Both the position numbers and the translations under genes were made by a program. Positions 42,626 to 50,829 of a stretch of DNA of 64,000 nucleotides are shown one piece after another. The stretch spans positions 711,363 to 775,362 of the forward strand of contig NZ_LMNV01000002.1 in the NCBI RefSeq assembly GCF_001423105.1, read 5' to 3'. Numbering within the stretch: position 1 is the stretch's first letter; each line of letters begins with the position of its first letter. The notes beneath the pieces are model-generated. The model made no database searches, was not told where the DNA came from, and saw nothing but the letters and a program-made list of their open reading frames with translations. The DNA comes from Frondihabitans sp. Leaf304 (GTDB lineage Bacteria; Actinomycetota; Actinomycetes; Actinomycetales; Microbacteriaceae).

Positions 42626-44071
42626 GCGCAACACGCGGTCGTAGCCCCGCATGGTGAGGGTGCCGCCTTCGAGCGCGCGGTCCATGTCGGCGGTGTCTGC
42701 GGCGGCCAGGCGCTGGGGTTCGGCCCGCAACCACGCACCGGGTACCTCCGAGTTGAGGCGCCAGGGTGTCGACGCCAGCCGAACGGCGGCTCGCTCTCGA
42801 GCTCGTTCGACCCGAACACGCGCCTCCGCCGTGCTGGTCGTGTCTACAGCGCCGTCGGTCGCGAGGTGAAACTGCGCCGCGTCGATCCGCGTGAGCCGCA
42901 GGTGGATGTCGATGCGGTCGACGAGCGGCCCAGACACCCGGGTGAGGTACCGCCGCCTGGCGAACGGAGTGCACTCGCAGGGGACGTCGCGACTGCCGTA
43001 CTGCCCGCAGCCACAGGGATTTGCTGCGAGCACGAGCTGGAAGCGCGCCGGAAACACGGCACCGACGGCGGTGCGCTGGAGCTGGATCTCGCCGGACTCG
43101 AGGGGTTGACGGAGTCCGTCGAGCACGTGGGCCGGAAACTCGGGTGCCTCGTCGAGAAAGAGAACCCCGCGCGACGCCCTCGACACGGCGCCCGGTCGCA
43201 GCACACCGCTTCCGCCACCCACGAGAGCCGTAGCGCTGCAGGAATGATGCGGGCTTTCGAAAGGCGGGCGCCGCTCCAGCTCGCCGCTGAGGGGCAGGCC
43301 GCAGAGCGAGCGGATCGACGACACCTCGAGGGCCGATTCGACGTCGAGGTCGGGCAGGAGACCGGGTAGCCGCGCCGCCAGCATGCTCTTGCCCGACCCG
43401 GGCGGCCCGACCATCATCGTGTGGTGCCCGCCCGCCGCAGCGACGACGAGACCCTCCACGGCCGCCCGGTTGCCGATCACCTCCCCCAGGTCGAGCTCGC
43501 TCTCCGGTCGAGGGGCGGCCGCCGGGAGCGTCAGCGGCTCGACCTCCTCGGGCGTGAAGTCGCCGCCGTGCCAGATCGCTGCCTCTCGAAGACTTGCGAC
43601 GCCGACCACCCTGACCCCGGGCACGAGTGTCGCCTCGGCCGCATTGGCCGTCGGGACCATCACGCGTTGGGCGCCGGCGCGGACAGCGCCGAGTACGGCG
43701 GGCAGCACACCCGACACCGGCCGGAGTCGCCCGTCGAGCCCGAGCTCTCCGATGTGGACGACCCGGTCGATCGACTGGCGGTCGACCAGATCGGATGCCG
43801 CCAGTGCGGCGACGGCGATCGCCAGGTCGAACGATGCGCCCTGTTTCGGCAGTGCGGCCGGCGACAGGTTGACCGTCAATTTGCGCGGCGGCAGCGCGCA
43901 GCCCGAATTCGCCGCAGCGGCTCGCACCCGGTCGCGGGCTTCGCCGAGCGACGTGTCAGGCAGTCCGATCAAGACGAAGCCCGGTAGACCGTCGCTGATG
44001 TCGGCCTCGACTTCGACGAGCTGGCCACCCACTCCGACCAGGGCGACCGCCTCGGTGCGTGCGACGGTCAC
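42623..44071 (-). pseudogene. comM: comM (yifB) 5' part, interrupted by the element
   Basis: The first 483 codons of the Mg-chelatase-like AAA+ helicase ComM, which promotes branch migration of DNA taken up by transformation. The start VTVARTEAVALVGVGG, Walker A VGPPGSGKSM, Walker B GVLFLDEAPEF, the zinc-type CGCGQYGSRDVPCEC and the late TMRGYDRVLRL are present. The last 28 residues are missing and lie 15.5 kb away beside dprA. The frame runs on into the element's OLD gene. The GTG start overlaps the yraN stop (GTGA). The truncated protein keeps its AAA+ core, so residual activity is possible. Confidence 0.92.
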
Positions 44072-44439
44072 GCGACGTTCTCGAGGTGCTCGATGACGGG
44101 TCGCATCGCGGCATCAGCCTCGAGGGTGACCGCGACCACGTCGACCCGCAGCCGCTGGCCGGAACGCGGGTTGCCGTGAGCCCAGGCGAGCGCCAGCCGC
44201 CGTAACCGTTGCACTTTCGCGGGCGTCACCGCTTCGAACGGATGCCCCGCCGCGTGGCCCGTGCGCGTCTTCACCTCCACGACGACCACGTAGTCGTTGT
44301 CTTCGGCGACGATGTCGACCTCACCCTCGGGGCACCGCCAATTGCGATCGAGGATCCGGTAGCCCCGCTCAGCGAGATGCACGGCAGCCACCTCCTCGCC
44401 GAGGGCACCGACTTCTTGATTCGTGTTCTTTTTCGTCAT
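44068..44439 (-). CDS. yraN: YraN family (UPF0102) nuclease-like protein
   Basis: About 123 residues with the restriction-endonuclease-like fold of UPF0102: GALGEEVAAVHLAERGYRIL, then GEVDIVAED and VVVVEVKTRTG, which supply the D and ExK catalytic-type residues. The ATG at 44439 stands 5-6 nt after AGGAGG; an in-frame GTG one codon upstream is too close to it. It is coupled to comM by a GTGA overlap. Confidence 0.92.
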   Translation of the reverse strand: MTKKNTNQEVGALGEEVAAVHLAERGYRILDRNWRCPEGEVDIVAEDNDYVVVVEVKTRTGHAAGHPFEAVTPAKVQRLRRLALAWAHGNPRSGQRLRVDVVAVTLEADAAMRPVIEHLENVA

Positions 44440-44546
44440 CACGACCTCCTGCTTCGAGGATCGCGAAACGGCGCCGTCTCAGACGGAGGAGTCGTCAGAC
44501 TGGGGAGAACTCCGGGCGGTCGACCGCCTGGGGAGACGAGGCCCGG

Positions 44547-44870
44547 CTACTCGTCGAGCGCGAGCTCTTTGGGCAGTTCGAGATCGCGCGTCGTGAGCTC
44601 TTCGACGTTGACGTCTTTGAAGGTCAGCACCCGCACCGACTTCACGAACCGGTCGGAGCGGTAGACATCCCACACCCAGACGTCGCTCATGGTCAGCTCG
44701 AAGTAGAAGTCGTGCTCGGTGTCGCGGCGCAACAATTCGACCTCGTTGGCGAGGTAGAAGCGTCGCTCGGTCTCGATCACGTACCGGAACTGCGACACGA
44801 CGTCACGATATTCGCGGTAGAGAGCGAGCTCGACCTCGCGGTCGTAGTCTTCGAAATCGTCGTCGTCCAT
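44547..44870 (-). CDS. DUF2469 protein
   Basis: 107 residues, acidic, an actinobacterial family found beside rnhB. Hallmarks are DYDREVELALYREYRDVV, FRYVIETERRFYLANEV and the FYFELTMSDVWVWD strand. Function unknown. It sits between rnhB and yraN as usual. Confidence 0.92.
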   Translation of the reverse strand: MDDDDFEDYDREVELALYREYRDVVSQFRYVIETERRFYLANEVELLRRDTEHDFYFELTMSDVWVWDVYRSDRFVKSVRVLTFKDVNVEELTTRDLELPKELALDE

Positions 44871-44976
44871 CGAGGAGTTATCTTACCCGCGACCGCTGCG
44901 TACCCGAGCGTTGCCGCAATGGCACGGAAGGGCCGAGCATGGCTGATTCCGTACCGCCGAGGAGAACGTGACTGCG

Positions 44977-45612
44977 TCAGTGCAGCCAGGTCAGCCGGTG
45001 CAGCGGAGACGGCCCGAGGGCCTGAAGCGCCTCGTAGTGCGTCGCCGAGCCGTAGCCCTTGTTGCCGGCCCAGCCGTAGCCGGGATGCAGGGTGTCGAAG
45101 TCGATCATCATGCGATCGCGGTGCACCTTGGCGATCACCGAGGCGGCGGCGACCGAGGCGCAGTCGCGGTCCGCCTTGATTCGAGTGGTGATGCGCGGCG
45201 GATGCGTCAGTGCGGACGACAGGTAGTCGTGGTTGCCGTCGAGCACCACGACGGAATCGAGGATCCCGACGCCCTGCTCGTGCAATTGGACGAGCGCGCG
45301 TTTTCCGGCGATCCCCAGAGCGGCGATGATGCCGAACTCGTCGACTTCGCCGGGCTCTGCCAATCCGACTGCCGACGCATGCGACCAATCGACGGCCAGC
45401 GGATACATCGATTCGCGACGCTTCTCGCTGAGCATCTTGCTGTCGCGAAGGCCAGCAGGGTGCGGATCGCACGCGGCGATTACCGCGCTCATGCCGACCG
45501 CGACCGGCCCGGCGATGGCGCCGCGGCCTACCTCGTCACAGCCCACGACCCAGGTGACGCCCTCGGCGTGCAGTGACCGCTCGAAGTCGAGGGTCGGATC
45601 GGCGACCACCAT
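44977..45612 (-). CDS. rnhB: Ribonuclease HII
   Basis: 211 residues. Removes ribonucleotides and RNA primers from DNA. The first acidic motif is GCDEVGRGAIAGP, followed by RDSKMLSEKRRE, a third region with DSVVVLDGNHDYL and a fourth with ADRDCASVAAASVIAKVHRD. The standard neighbours are lepB and DUF2469. Confidence 0.96.
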   Translation of the reverse strand: MVVADPTLDFERSLHAEGVTWVVGCDEVGRGAIAGPVAVGMSAVIAACDPHPAGLRDSKMLSEKRRESMYPLAVDWSHASAVGLAEPGEVDEFGIIAALGIAGKRALVQLHEQGVGILDSVVVLDGNHDYLSSALTHPPRITTRIKADRDCASVAAASVIAKVHRDRMMIDFDTLHPGYGWAGNKGYGSATHYEALQALGPSPLHRLTWLH

Positions 45613-45646
45613 CAGCAGCAGCCCAGAATCAATCGGATGCGTGCCA

Positions 45647-46483
45647 TTACTGTGTCGATTTGTCGGTGCCGCGGAAGACGCTCTGGTAGTCGTCGAGCCA
45701 CGTCCAGCGACTGACCGGCCAGGTGATGACGAAGGCGCGACCCACGACGTCGGACTCGGGCACGAAGCCCTTCGACGGCGTTCCGGTCTGAAGCCGGCTG
45801 TCGGCGGAGTTGTAGCGGTTGTCGCCCTCGACCCAGAGTGAGTCGGCCGGAACCGTCACGCTGAAATCGTCTTTCGATTCTTTCGTTACACCGGCCGGAA
45901 GCTTCGTGTAGGCCTTCTCGTCGAGCGGAACACCGTTGACCGTCGTCTGGCCGAAGTCGTTGCAGCAGGCGACCTTGTCGCCCGGCAGGCCGATGACCCG
46001 CTTGATGAGGTGGTCGTCGCTGTCTTGCGTGCCGAGCCCCACCTGGGTGAGCGCCCACTGGAATCCGTCGATGACCGGGTTGCCGGTGGTCGACGACACC
46101 TGGTCGGTGGACCCGAGCCATCCGCCCGGGTCTTTGAAGACGACCACGTCGCCGCGCTTGATCGGAGTCACGCGCGGCACGAGCTCGTTGACGATGATGC
46201 GGTCGTTCACCTGCAGGGTGTTCTGCATCGATTCGGACGGGATGTAGAACGAGCGCACCAGGAACGTCTTGATCAGGAAGGAGATCAGCAGGGCGACAAG
46301 GAAGATGATGACGATGTCGCGGAGAAACCGCCCGGCACCGCCACGGCGCTTCTTGCGGCCGCCCGTGTCGGCGGGATTGTCGTCTGAGCGACGGCGACCG
46401 CGAACGGCCTCGCTGTCGGGCGTCACCGACGGGAGCTGCATGCCTCGACGCAACCTACCCATGAACGTGCTGTTATCTGTCAT
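45647..46483 (-). CDS. lepB: Signal peptidase I
   Basis: 278 residues. A cytoplasmic basic N-terminus of about 55 residues, one membrane helix (DIVIIFLVALLISFLIKTFL) and the periplasmic-type catalytic domain. The nucleophile Ser85 lies in PSESMQNTL and the general-base Lys117 in RGDVVVFKDPG; KRVIGLPGD and GDNRYNSADSR complete the signature. It releases exported proteins from their signal peptides. It follows rplS after a strong hairpin. Confidence 0.96.
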   Translation of the reverse strand: MTDNSTFMGRLRRGMQLPSVTPDSEAVRGRRRSDDNPADTGGRKKRRGGAGRFLRDIVIIFLVALLISFLIKTFLVRSFYIPSESMQNTLQVNDRIIVNELVPRVTPIKRGDVVVFKDPGGWLGSTDQVSSTTGNPVIDGFQWALTQVGLGTQDSDDHLIKRVIGLPGDKVACCNDFGQTTVNGVPLDEKAYTKLPAGVTKESKDDFSVTVPADSLWVEGDNRYNSADSRLQTGTPSKGFVPESDVVGRAFVITWPVSRWTWLDDYQSVFRGTDKSTQ

Positions 46484-46493
46484 TTAACCACCA

Positions 46494-46528
46494 GAGCTCC
46501 CCGCCAAATGGTACTGGACGGGGAGCTC
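46494..46528 (-). terminator. Terminator after rplS
   Basis: GAGCTCCCCG (46494-46503) and CGGGGAGCTC (46519-46528) form a perfect 10-bp stem with a 15-nt loop between the rplS stop and the lepB start. Confidence 0.75.
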
Positions 46529-46579
46529 GGAAGCGGCGAGAGTGCTGAGCGTGTCAGCCCTGCCACCGGGACGCGCGGA

Positions 46580-46930
46580 CTAGTTGTCGCGCTTCTCTTT
46601 GATCTTTGCCTTCTTGCCACGGAGCTCGCGGAGGTAGTACAGCTTCGCGCGGCGCACGTCGCCACGGCTGACGAGCTCGATGTGGTCGATGACCGGCGAG
46701 TGCACGGGGAACGTACGCTCGACGCCGACCTGGAAGCTGACCTTACGGACGGTGAAGGTTTCGCGGACGCTGTCGCCCTGGCGGCCGATGACGACGCCCT
46801 GGAACACCTGGACGCGCGAGCGCGTGCCCTCGATGATGTTGACGTGGACCTTGACGGTGTCGCCGGCGCGGAAGTCGGGGACATCGCTGCGAAGCGACGC
46901 GGCATCCAGACTGTCGAGGATGTGGCTCAT
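46580..46930 (-). CDS. rplS: 50S ribosomal protein L19
   Basis: 116 residues, complete. [20 protein letters not shown] and [11 protein letters not shown] are typical, as is the basic end [15 protein letters not shown]. The ATG at 46930 (MSHILDSLD) fits the family; the longer open frame to 47089 is leader RNA. Confidence 0.97.
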   Translation of the reverse strand: MSHILDSLDAASLRSDVPDFRAGDTVKVHVNIIEGTRSRVQVFQGVVIGRQGDSVRETFTVRKVSFQVGVERTFPVHSPVIDHIELVSRGDVRRAKLYYLRELRGKKAKIKEKRDN

Positions 46931-47053
46931 GATGATTCGCTCTCTGCAACCGCCACAGGTCGATCGCGGTTTCGGGGCGCCTGTCGATCGAGTCGAGCTC
47001 GTTGCCGACCGGCGCATTTCGAAGAGTGTTCGTGCCTCGTAACGGCAGACTCC

Positions 47054-47100
47054 CCTGTGGCAGAGTCGTGCGCGGGCACAATCAGCCATTGTGCCACAGG
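47054..47100. promoter_or_regulatory. Mutually exclusive hairpins upstream of rplS
   Basis: GGCACAAT/ATTGTGCC (47075-47082 with 47088-47095, 5-nt loop) competes with CCTGTGGCA/TGCCACAGG (47054-47062 with 47092-47100), because both use the bases at 47092-47095. The structure lies between the membrane-protein stop and rplS. It may be the terminator of the former or an rplS leader attenuator. Confidence 0.5.
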
Positions 47101-47114
47101 CGACACGCCCGGCG

Positions 47115-47690
47115 CTACGCGCGGGGGGCGATGCGGATCGTGTGTTCGGGATCGGCAGCGAAGGATCCGGGTGACGTCGGGCTGGATCCTGGTGTTCCGC
47201 CCTGCACCACCCGCTCCATCTCGGCCAGCGTGGAGCGGAAGCCCTCTCGGGCCGCCCGGATCGACTGCCAGATGCTTGCGACCAGAAGCGCCGCCCCGGC
47301 CGCGATCGTGACGACGATCGACGCGGCAGAAAGTGCGGTCGACAGGGCCACCGCGTCGCTGCCTACCAGGGCGCTGAACGCGGAAGCCGCCGACCGCGAC
47401 GAAGTCGAGTCGACCAGGAAGAAGCCGATGCCCAACTGGCCAAGCCAGGTGAGCGTCAGGAGCCCGGCGTCGATCCACGAGACGGCGCGACGAATGCGGT
47501 TGTCGCGTCGGAGAAACACCAGGGCGATGGCGACGGCCTGCACCACGAAGAGGATCGGGACGAGCACGATCTGCGCGACGAACTGGTAGCCGAGGGGGGC
47601 ACCGAAGAACACGCGGGCGAGCAGGACCCACGCCGGCAGCACGATTGCCGCCACCCACACAGCACGGTATAGACCTCGACGAACCCACAT
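47115..47690 (-). CDS. Membrane protein, unknown
   Basis: About 191 residues with four hydrophobic segments ([54 protein letters not shown] and [18 protein letters not shown]) and a polar C-terminal tail with Ser/Pro. Not assigned to a family. The ATG at 47690 (MWVRRGLY) is favoured over the frame to 47810, which crosses the divergent map promoter. Confidence 0.75.
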   Translation of the reverse strand: MWVRRGLYRAVWVAAIVLPAWVLLARVFFGAPLGYQFVAQIVLVPILFVVQAVAIALVFLRRDNRIRRAVSWIDAGLLTLTWLGQLGIGFFLVDSTSSRSAASAFSALVGSDAVALSTALSAASIVVTIAAGAALLVASIWQSIRAAREGFRSTLAEMERVVQGGTPGSSPTSPGSFAADPEHTIRIAPRA

Positions 47691-47728
47691 GCAGTGAAGA
47701 CTATGCACGGACAGTGAAGAATGGCTCC

Positions 47729-48499
47729 ATGATCGATCTGCGAACACCCGGAGAAATAGACGCCATGCGACCGGCTGGGCGGTTCGTCGCCTCAGTGCTC
47801 GAGGCCACACGCGAAGCCGCGACGCCCGGCACCAACCTTCTCGAGCTCGATGCCCTCGCCCACCGCATGATCACGGCGGCGCGAGCGGAGAGCTGCTACA
47901 TCGATTACCACCCGTCTTTCGGCGCGATGCCGTTCGGCAAGGTCATCTGCACCTCGGTCAACGACGCCGTGCTGCACGGACTCCCGTTCGACTACCGCCT
48001 GCAGAAGGGTGATCTGCTGAGCCTCGACTTCGCAGCGAAGGTCGACGGCTGGGTGGCCGACAGTGCCCTCAGCATCGTCGTCGGCGGCGATGAGACCGCC
48101 GAAGACCGAGCCCTCATCGACGCCTGCGAGCAGGCTCTCGCGGCTGGCATCGCCGCGGCTCAGCCCGGCGGGCGCATCGGAGACATCTCTGCCGCGATCG
48201 GCGACGTCGCCCGCGCAGCCGGCTACGCGGTCAACCTGCAGTTCGGCGGACACGGCGTCGGCACCGAGATGCACGGCGACCCTCACATCGCGAACGACGG
48301 GCGCGCGGGCCGCGGCTTCCCGCTGCGGCCGGGCCTCGTCATCGCGATCGAGCCGTGGCTCATGCAGAGCACCGACGAGATCTACACCGACGCCGACGGC
48401 TGGACGATCAAGAGCGCCGATGGCTCGCGAGCGGCCCACGTCGAGCACACGGTGGCGATCACGCCAGAGGGCCCGCTCGTTCTGACCGCGCGGGGATAG
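47729..48499 (+). CDS. map: Methionine aminopeptidase type I
   Basis: 256 residues. Removes the N-terminal Met from new proteins. The five metal ligands are recognisable: LSLDFAAKVDGWVADSA (two Asp), GGHGVGTEMH (His), VIAIEPWL (Glu) and HVEHTVAITP (Glu). It lies on the opposite strand from the trmD-rplS genes, so it interrupts the classic order. The usual map copy beside adk/secY may exist elsewhere, making this a second enzyme. Confidence 0.95.
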   Translation: MIDLRTPGEIDAMRPAGRFVASVLEATREAATPGTNLLELDALAHRMITAARAESCYIDYHPSFGAMPFGKVICTSVNDAVLHGLPFDYRLQKGDLLSLDFAAKVDGWVADSALSIVVGGDETAEDRALIDACEQALAAGIAAAQPGGRIGDISAAIGDVARAAGYAVNLQFGGHGVGTEMHGDPHIANDGRAGRGFPLRPGLVIAIEPWLMQSTDEIYTDADGWTIKSADGSRAAHVEHTVAITPEGPLVLTARG

Positions 48500-48548
48500 T
48501 CGGATCCTTCGGTGTCGCGCCCTGCGTGTACCCAGCCGGTTCGACGCC

Positions 48549-49253
48549 CTACTCGGACGCCTCGCCGAGAAGGTCGGGCCGAACCCTTCGGGTGCGCTCG
48601 ACCTGCTGCTCGTGACGCCAGGTCGCGATGGCGCCGTGGTTGCCGCTCAGCAGAATGGGCGGCACCTCGTGCCCGCGCCACGTCGAGGGCTTCGTGTAGC
48701 TCGGGTATTCGAGGAGGCCGTCTTCGTGGCTCTCTTCGGTGAGGCTCTCGGGGTTGCCGACGACGCCGGGCACGAGGCGTCCGATGGCTTCGACCATCGC
48801 CATGGTGGCGACCTCGCCGCCGTTCAAGACGTAGTCGCCCAGGCTGATCTCGCGCACTTCGACATTGGGCCGGGTGCGCGCGTGATCGATGACACGCTGA
48901 TCGATGCCTTCGTAACGGCCGCAAGTGAAGACCAGCCGAGGAGCGAAGGCCAGTTCGCGTGCCTGAGCCTGCGTGAAAGGCGTGCCGGCCGGCGAGGGCA
49001 CGACCATGACGGTGCCGGGCTCCGCGTCACCGAGCAGGGAGTCGAGGGCTTCACCCCACGGCTCCGGCTTCATCACCATGCCGGCGCCGCCGCCGTACGG
49101 GGTGTCGTCGACGGTGCGGTGCCGGTCGTGCGTGAAGTCGCGGAGGTCGTGGACCCTTGCGTCGAGCAGCTTCTGCTGACGGGCCTTGCCGAGAAGCGAG
49201 ACGTCGAGCACTCCGAAGAACTCCGGAAAGATCGTGACGATGTCGATCCGCAC
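48549..49253 (-). CDS. trmD: tRNA (guanine-N1)-methyltransferase
   Basis: 234 residues. Makes m1G37 in tRNAs, preventing frameshifts. Deep-knot SPOUT motifs are present: [56 protein letters not shown]. The start at 49253 lies 4 nt after the rimM stop. Confidence 0.97.
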   Translation of the reverse strand: MRIDIVTIFPEFFGVLDVSLLGKARQQKLLDARVHDLRDFTHDRHRTVDDTPYGGGAGMVMKPEPWGEALDSLLGDAEPGTVMVVPSPAGTPFTQAQARELAFAPRLVFTCGRYEGIDQRVIDHARTRPNVEVREISLGDYVLNGGEVATMAMVEAIGRLVPGVVGNPESLTEESHEDGLLEYPSYTKPSTWRGHEVPPILLSGNHGAIATWRHEQQVERTRRVRPDLLGEASE

Positions 49254-49257
49254 GGAA

Positions 49258-49959
49258 CTACTTCTGGTCTTCAGAAGCGGCGACGTCAGGATCCGACGCG
49301 GTCACCGGGGCGGTCTCGTCGCGTTCCGCGCCAGCCTCCGCGTCGCTCTCGGCGGCATCGTCGACGAGCTCCTCGAAGAGACCGAGCGGCGGTGTGACGG
49401 TGATCGTCCGCGAGGCCAGATCGACCGAGGGAACGATCGCGCTCACGAAGGGCACGAGCACCTCGCCGGACGGCGTCTCGACTGCGAGCAGGTCTTGGGC
49501 CGGCAGGTGATCGACGCGGGCGATCGTGCCCACCTCGTGGCCGTCGCGAACGACCGAGAGACCGACCAGCTGGTGGTCGAACCACGCGTCGGGCTCGTCG
49601 CTGACCTCGAGCCCCTCGTGCTCGACCCACAGGATGGCCTTGGCGAGGGTTTCTGCCGCACTGCGGTCGGAGATGCCGGTGAAAAAGCCCACGGGGTGGG
49701 AGTTGTACCAGCGGAGTTCGCCGAGCTCGAGCGTCTTGCCGTGCCAGGGGCTGTCGGTCGGCACTTGGAGTGCGAACACGGCGCCGGGGACGAAGCGCTT
49801 TTCAGGAGCGTCGGTGAAGAGTTCGAGTTTCAGCCCACCCTTGAGGCCGTGGGCCTTGGTGAGGCGGCCGACGCGAAGACGCGTCCCCTCGGGGGACGGC
49901 GCGTCGACTCGGGTGTTCGTGTCGTCTGCCACCGATTCAGGAATCGGTGTCGACGACAT
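49258..49959 (-). CDS. rimM: Ribosome maturation factor RimM
   Basis: About 233 residues. An N-terminal RimM domain ([20 protein letters not shown]) and the PRC-barrel domain ([12 protein letters not shown] to [13 protein letters not shown]), followed by an acidic tail. It assists 30S head assembly around S19. Two starts are plausible: ATG at 49959, overlapping the KH gene by 23 nt, or GTG at 49932, just after its stop; neither has a good ribosome site. Confidence 0.94.
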   Translation of the reverse strand: MSSTPIPESVADDTNTRVDAPSPEGTRLRVGRLTKAHGLKGGLKLELFTDAPEKRFVPGAVFALQVPTDSPWHGKTLELGELRWYNSHPVGFFTGISDRSAAETLAKAILWVEHEGLEVSDEPDAWFDHQLVGLSVVRDGHEVGTIARVDHLPAQDLLAVETPSGEVLVPFVSAIVPSVDLASRTITVTPPLGLFEELVDDAAESDAEAGAERDETAPVTASDPDVAASEDQK

Positions 49960-50173
49960 CGACGCGAACGCGTTTCCCGTCGGCGAGAGCCGTGACGAGA
50001 GTGCGAAGCGCCTTGGCGGTGCGCCCGGAGCGTCCGATGACGCGTCCGAGGTCTTCGGGGTGGACTCGGACTTCGAGCACGTCGCCGCGCGGAGAAGCCT
50101 TGGAGACCACCTGCACCTCGTCCGGGTGATCGACGATCCCCCGGACGAGGTGTGTGAGTGCAGGTGCGAGCAC
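49937..50173 (-). CDS. khpA: KH-domain RNA-binding protein KhpA
   Basis: 78 residues, a single KH fold with the RNA-binding loop GRVIGRSGRTAKALR. KhpA/KhpB pairs regulate cell elongation and translation in Gram-positives. The GTG start at 50173 stands 3 nt after the rpsP stop. This place between rpsP and rimM is the standard one. Confidence 0.94.
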   Translation of the reverse strand: MLAPALTHLVRGIVDHPDEVQVVSKASPRGDVLEVRVHPEDLGRVIGRSGRTAKALRTLVTALADGKRVRVDVVDTDS

Positions 50174-50176
50174 TGA

Positions 50177-50596
50177 CTACGCCTCGGTCGTCTCTGCGGA
50201 CTCGTCGGCGGCAGGAGCCTCGGCCTTGGGGGCCTCGGCCGGCTTCTCAGCCTTGGGCTTCAGCACGGGCTTCTTCTTCTCGTCAGCGACGAAGGCCTCT
50301 TTCGCGACCTTGGTCTTGACAGTGCTGACGGCGTTCTTGTCGCCCTTGAACTGACCCCAGTCGCCGGTCAGCTTGAGGAGCGCAGCGACCTGCTCGGTCG
50401 GCTGAGCGCCAACGCCGAGCCAGTACTGTGCACGCTCGGAGTCGACCTCGATGAACGAGGGCTCTTCGGTGGGGTGGTACTTACCGATCTCTTCGATGAC
50501 ACGACCATCGCGCTTGGTGCGCGAGTCGGCAACGACGATGCGGTAGTAGGGAGCGCGCATCTTACCGAGACGCTTCAGACGGATCTTGACAGCCAC
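50177..50596 (-). CDS. rpsP: 30S ribosomal protein S16 with Lys/Ala/Glu tail
   Basis: 139 residues, where about 85 is normal. The core [20 protein letters not shown] and [11 protein letters not shown] is complete; the last 50 residues are a low-complexity [13 protein letters not shown]-type extension, a frequent actinobacterial feature. It leads rpsP-khpA-rimM-trmD. The 233-bp region upstream (50597-50829) has no gene and should hold the promoter, which I could not locate with confidence. Confidence 0.96.
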   Translation of the reverse strand: MAVKIRLKRLGKMRAPYYRIVVADSRTKRDGRVIEEIGKYHPTEEPSFIEVDSERAQYWLGVGAQPTEQVAALLKLTGDWGQFKGDKNAVSTVKTKVAKEAFVADEKKKPVLKPKAEKPAEAPKAEAPAADESAETTEA

Positions 50597-50829
50597 AATT
50601 CTCCTGTAGGAATTTCTTTTTGGGGCGAGTTGCTAGCCGTGAGCGTGGGGGCACACTCGGCTCGAAAGCTCTGATGAAGTCGCACTGACACCTGATTAGA
50701 GGGTCGGGTGCCGCGGACTCGACCTCTCATTGTTGCAGACCGGCAACGTTCTGGCGAATCTTTGCCGCGGCCGTGTCGCCCTTGTGTCGCGACTCCTGCA
50801 CGGCGGCTCGGACCCGTCGCCGAATCGCG

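Noticed and set aside
40763-44071. ComM-OLD as an ancestral single gene
   Set aside because: The missing ComM C-terminus is present beside dprA, so the fusion is a product of integration.
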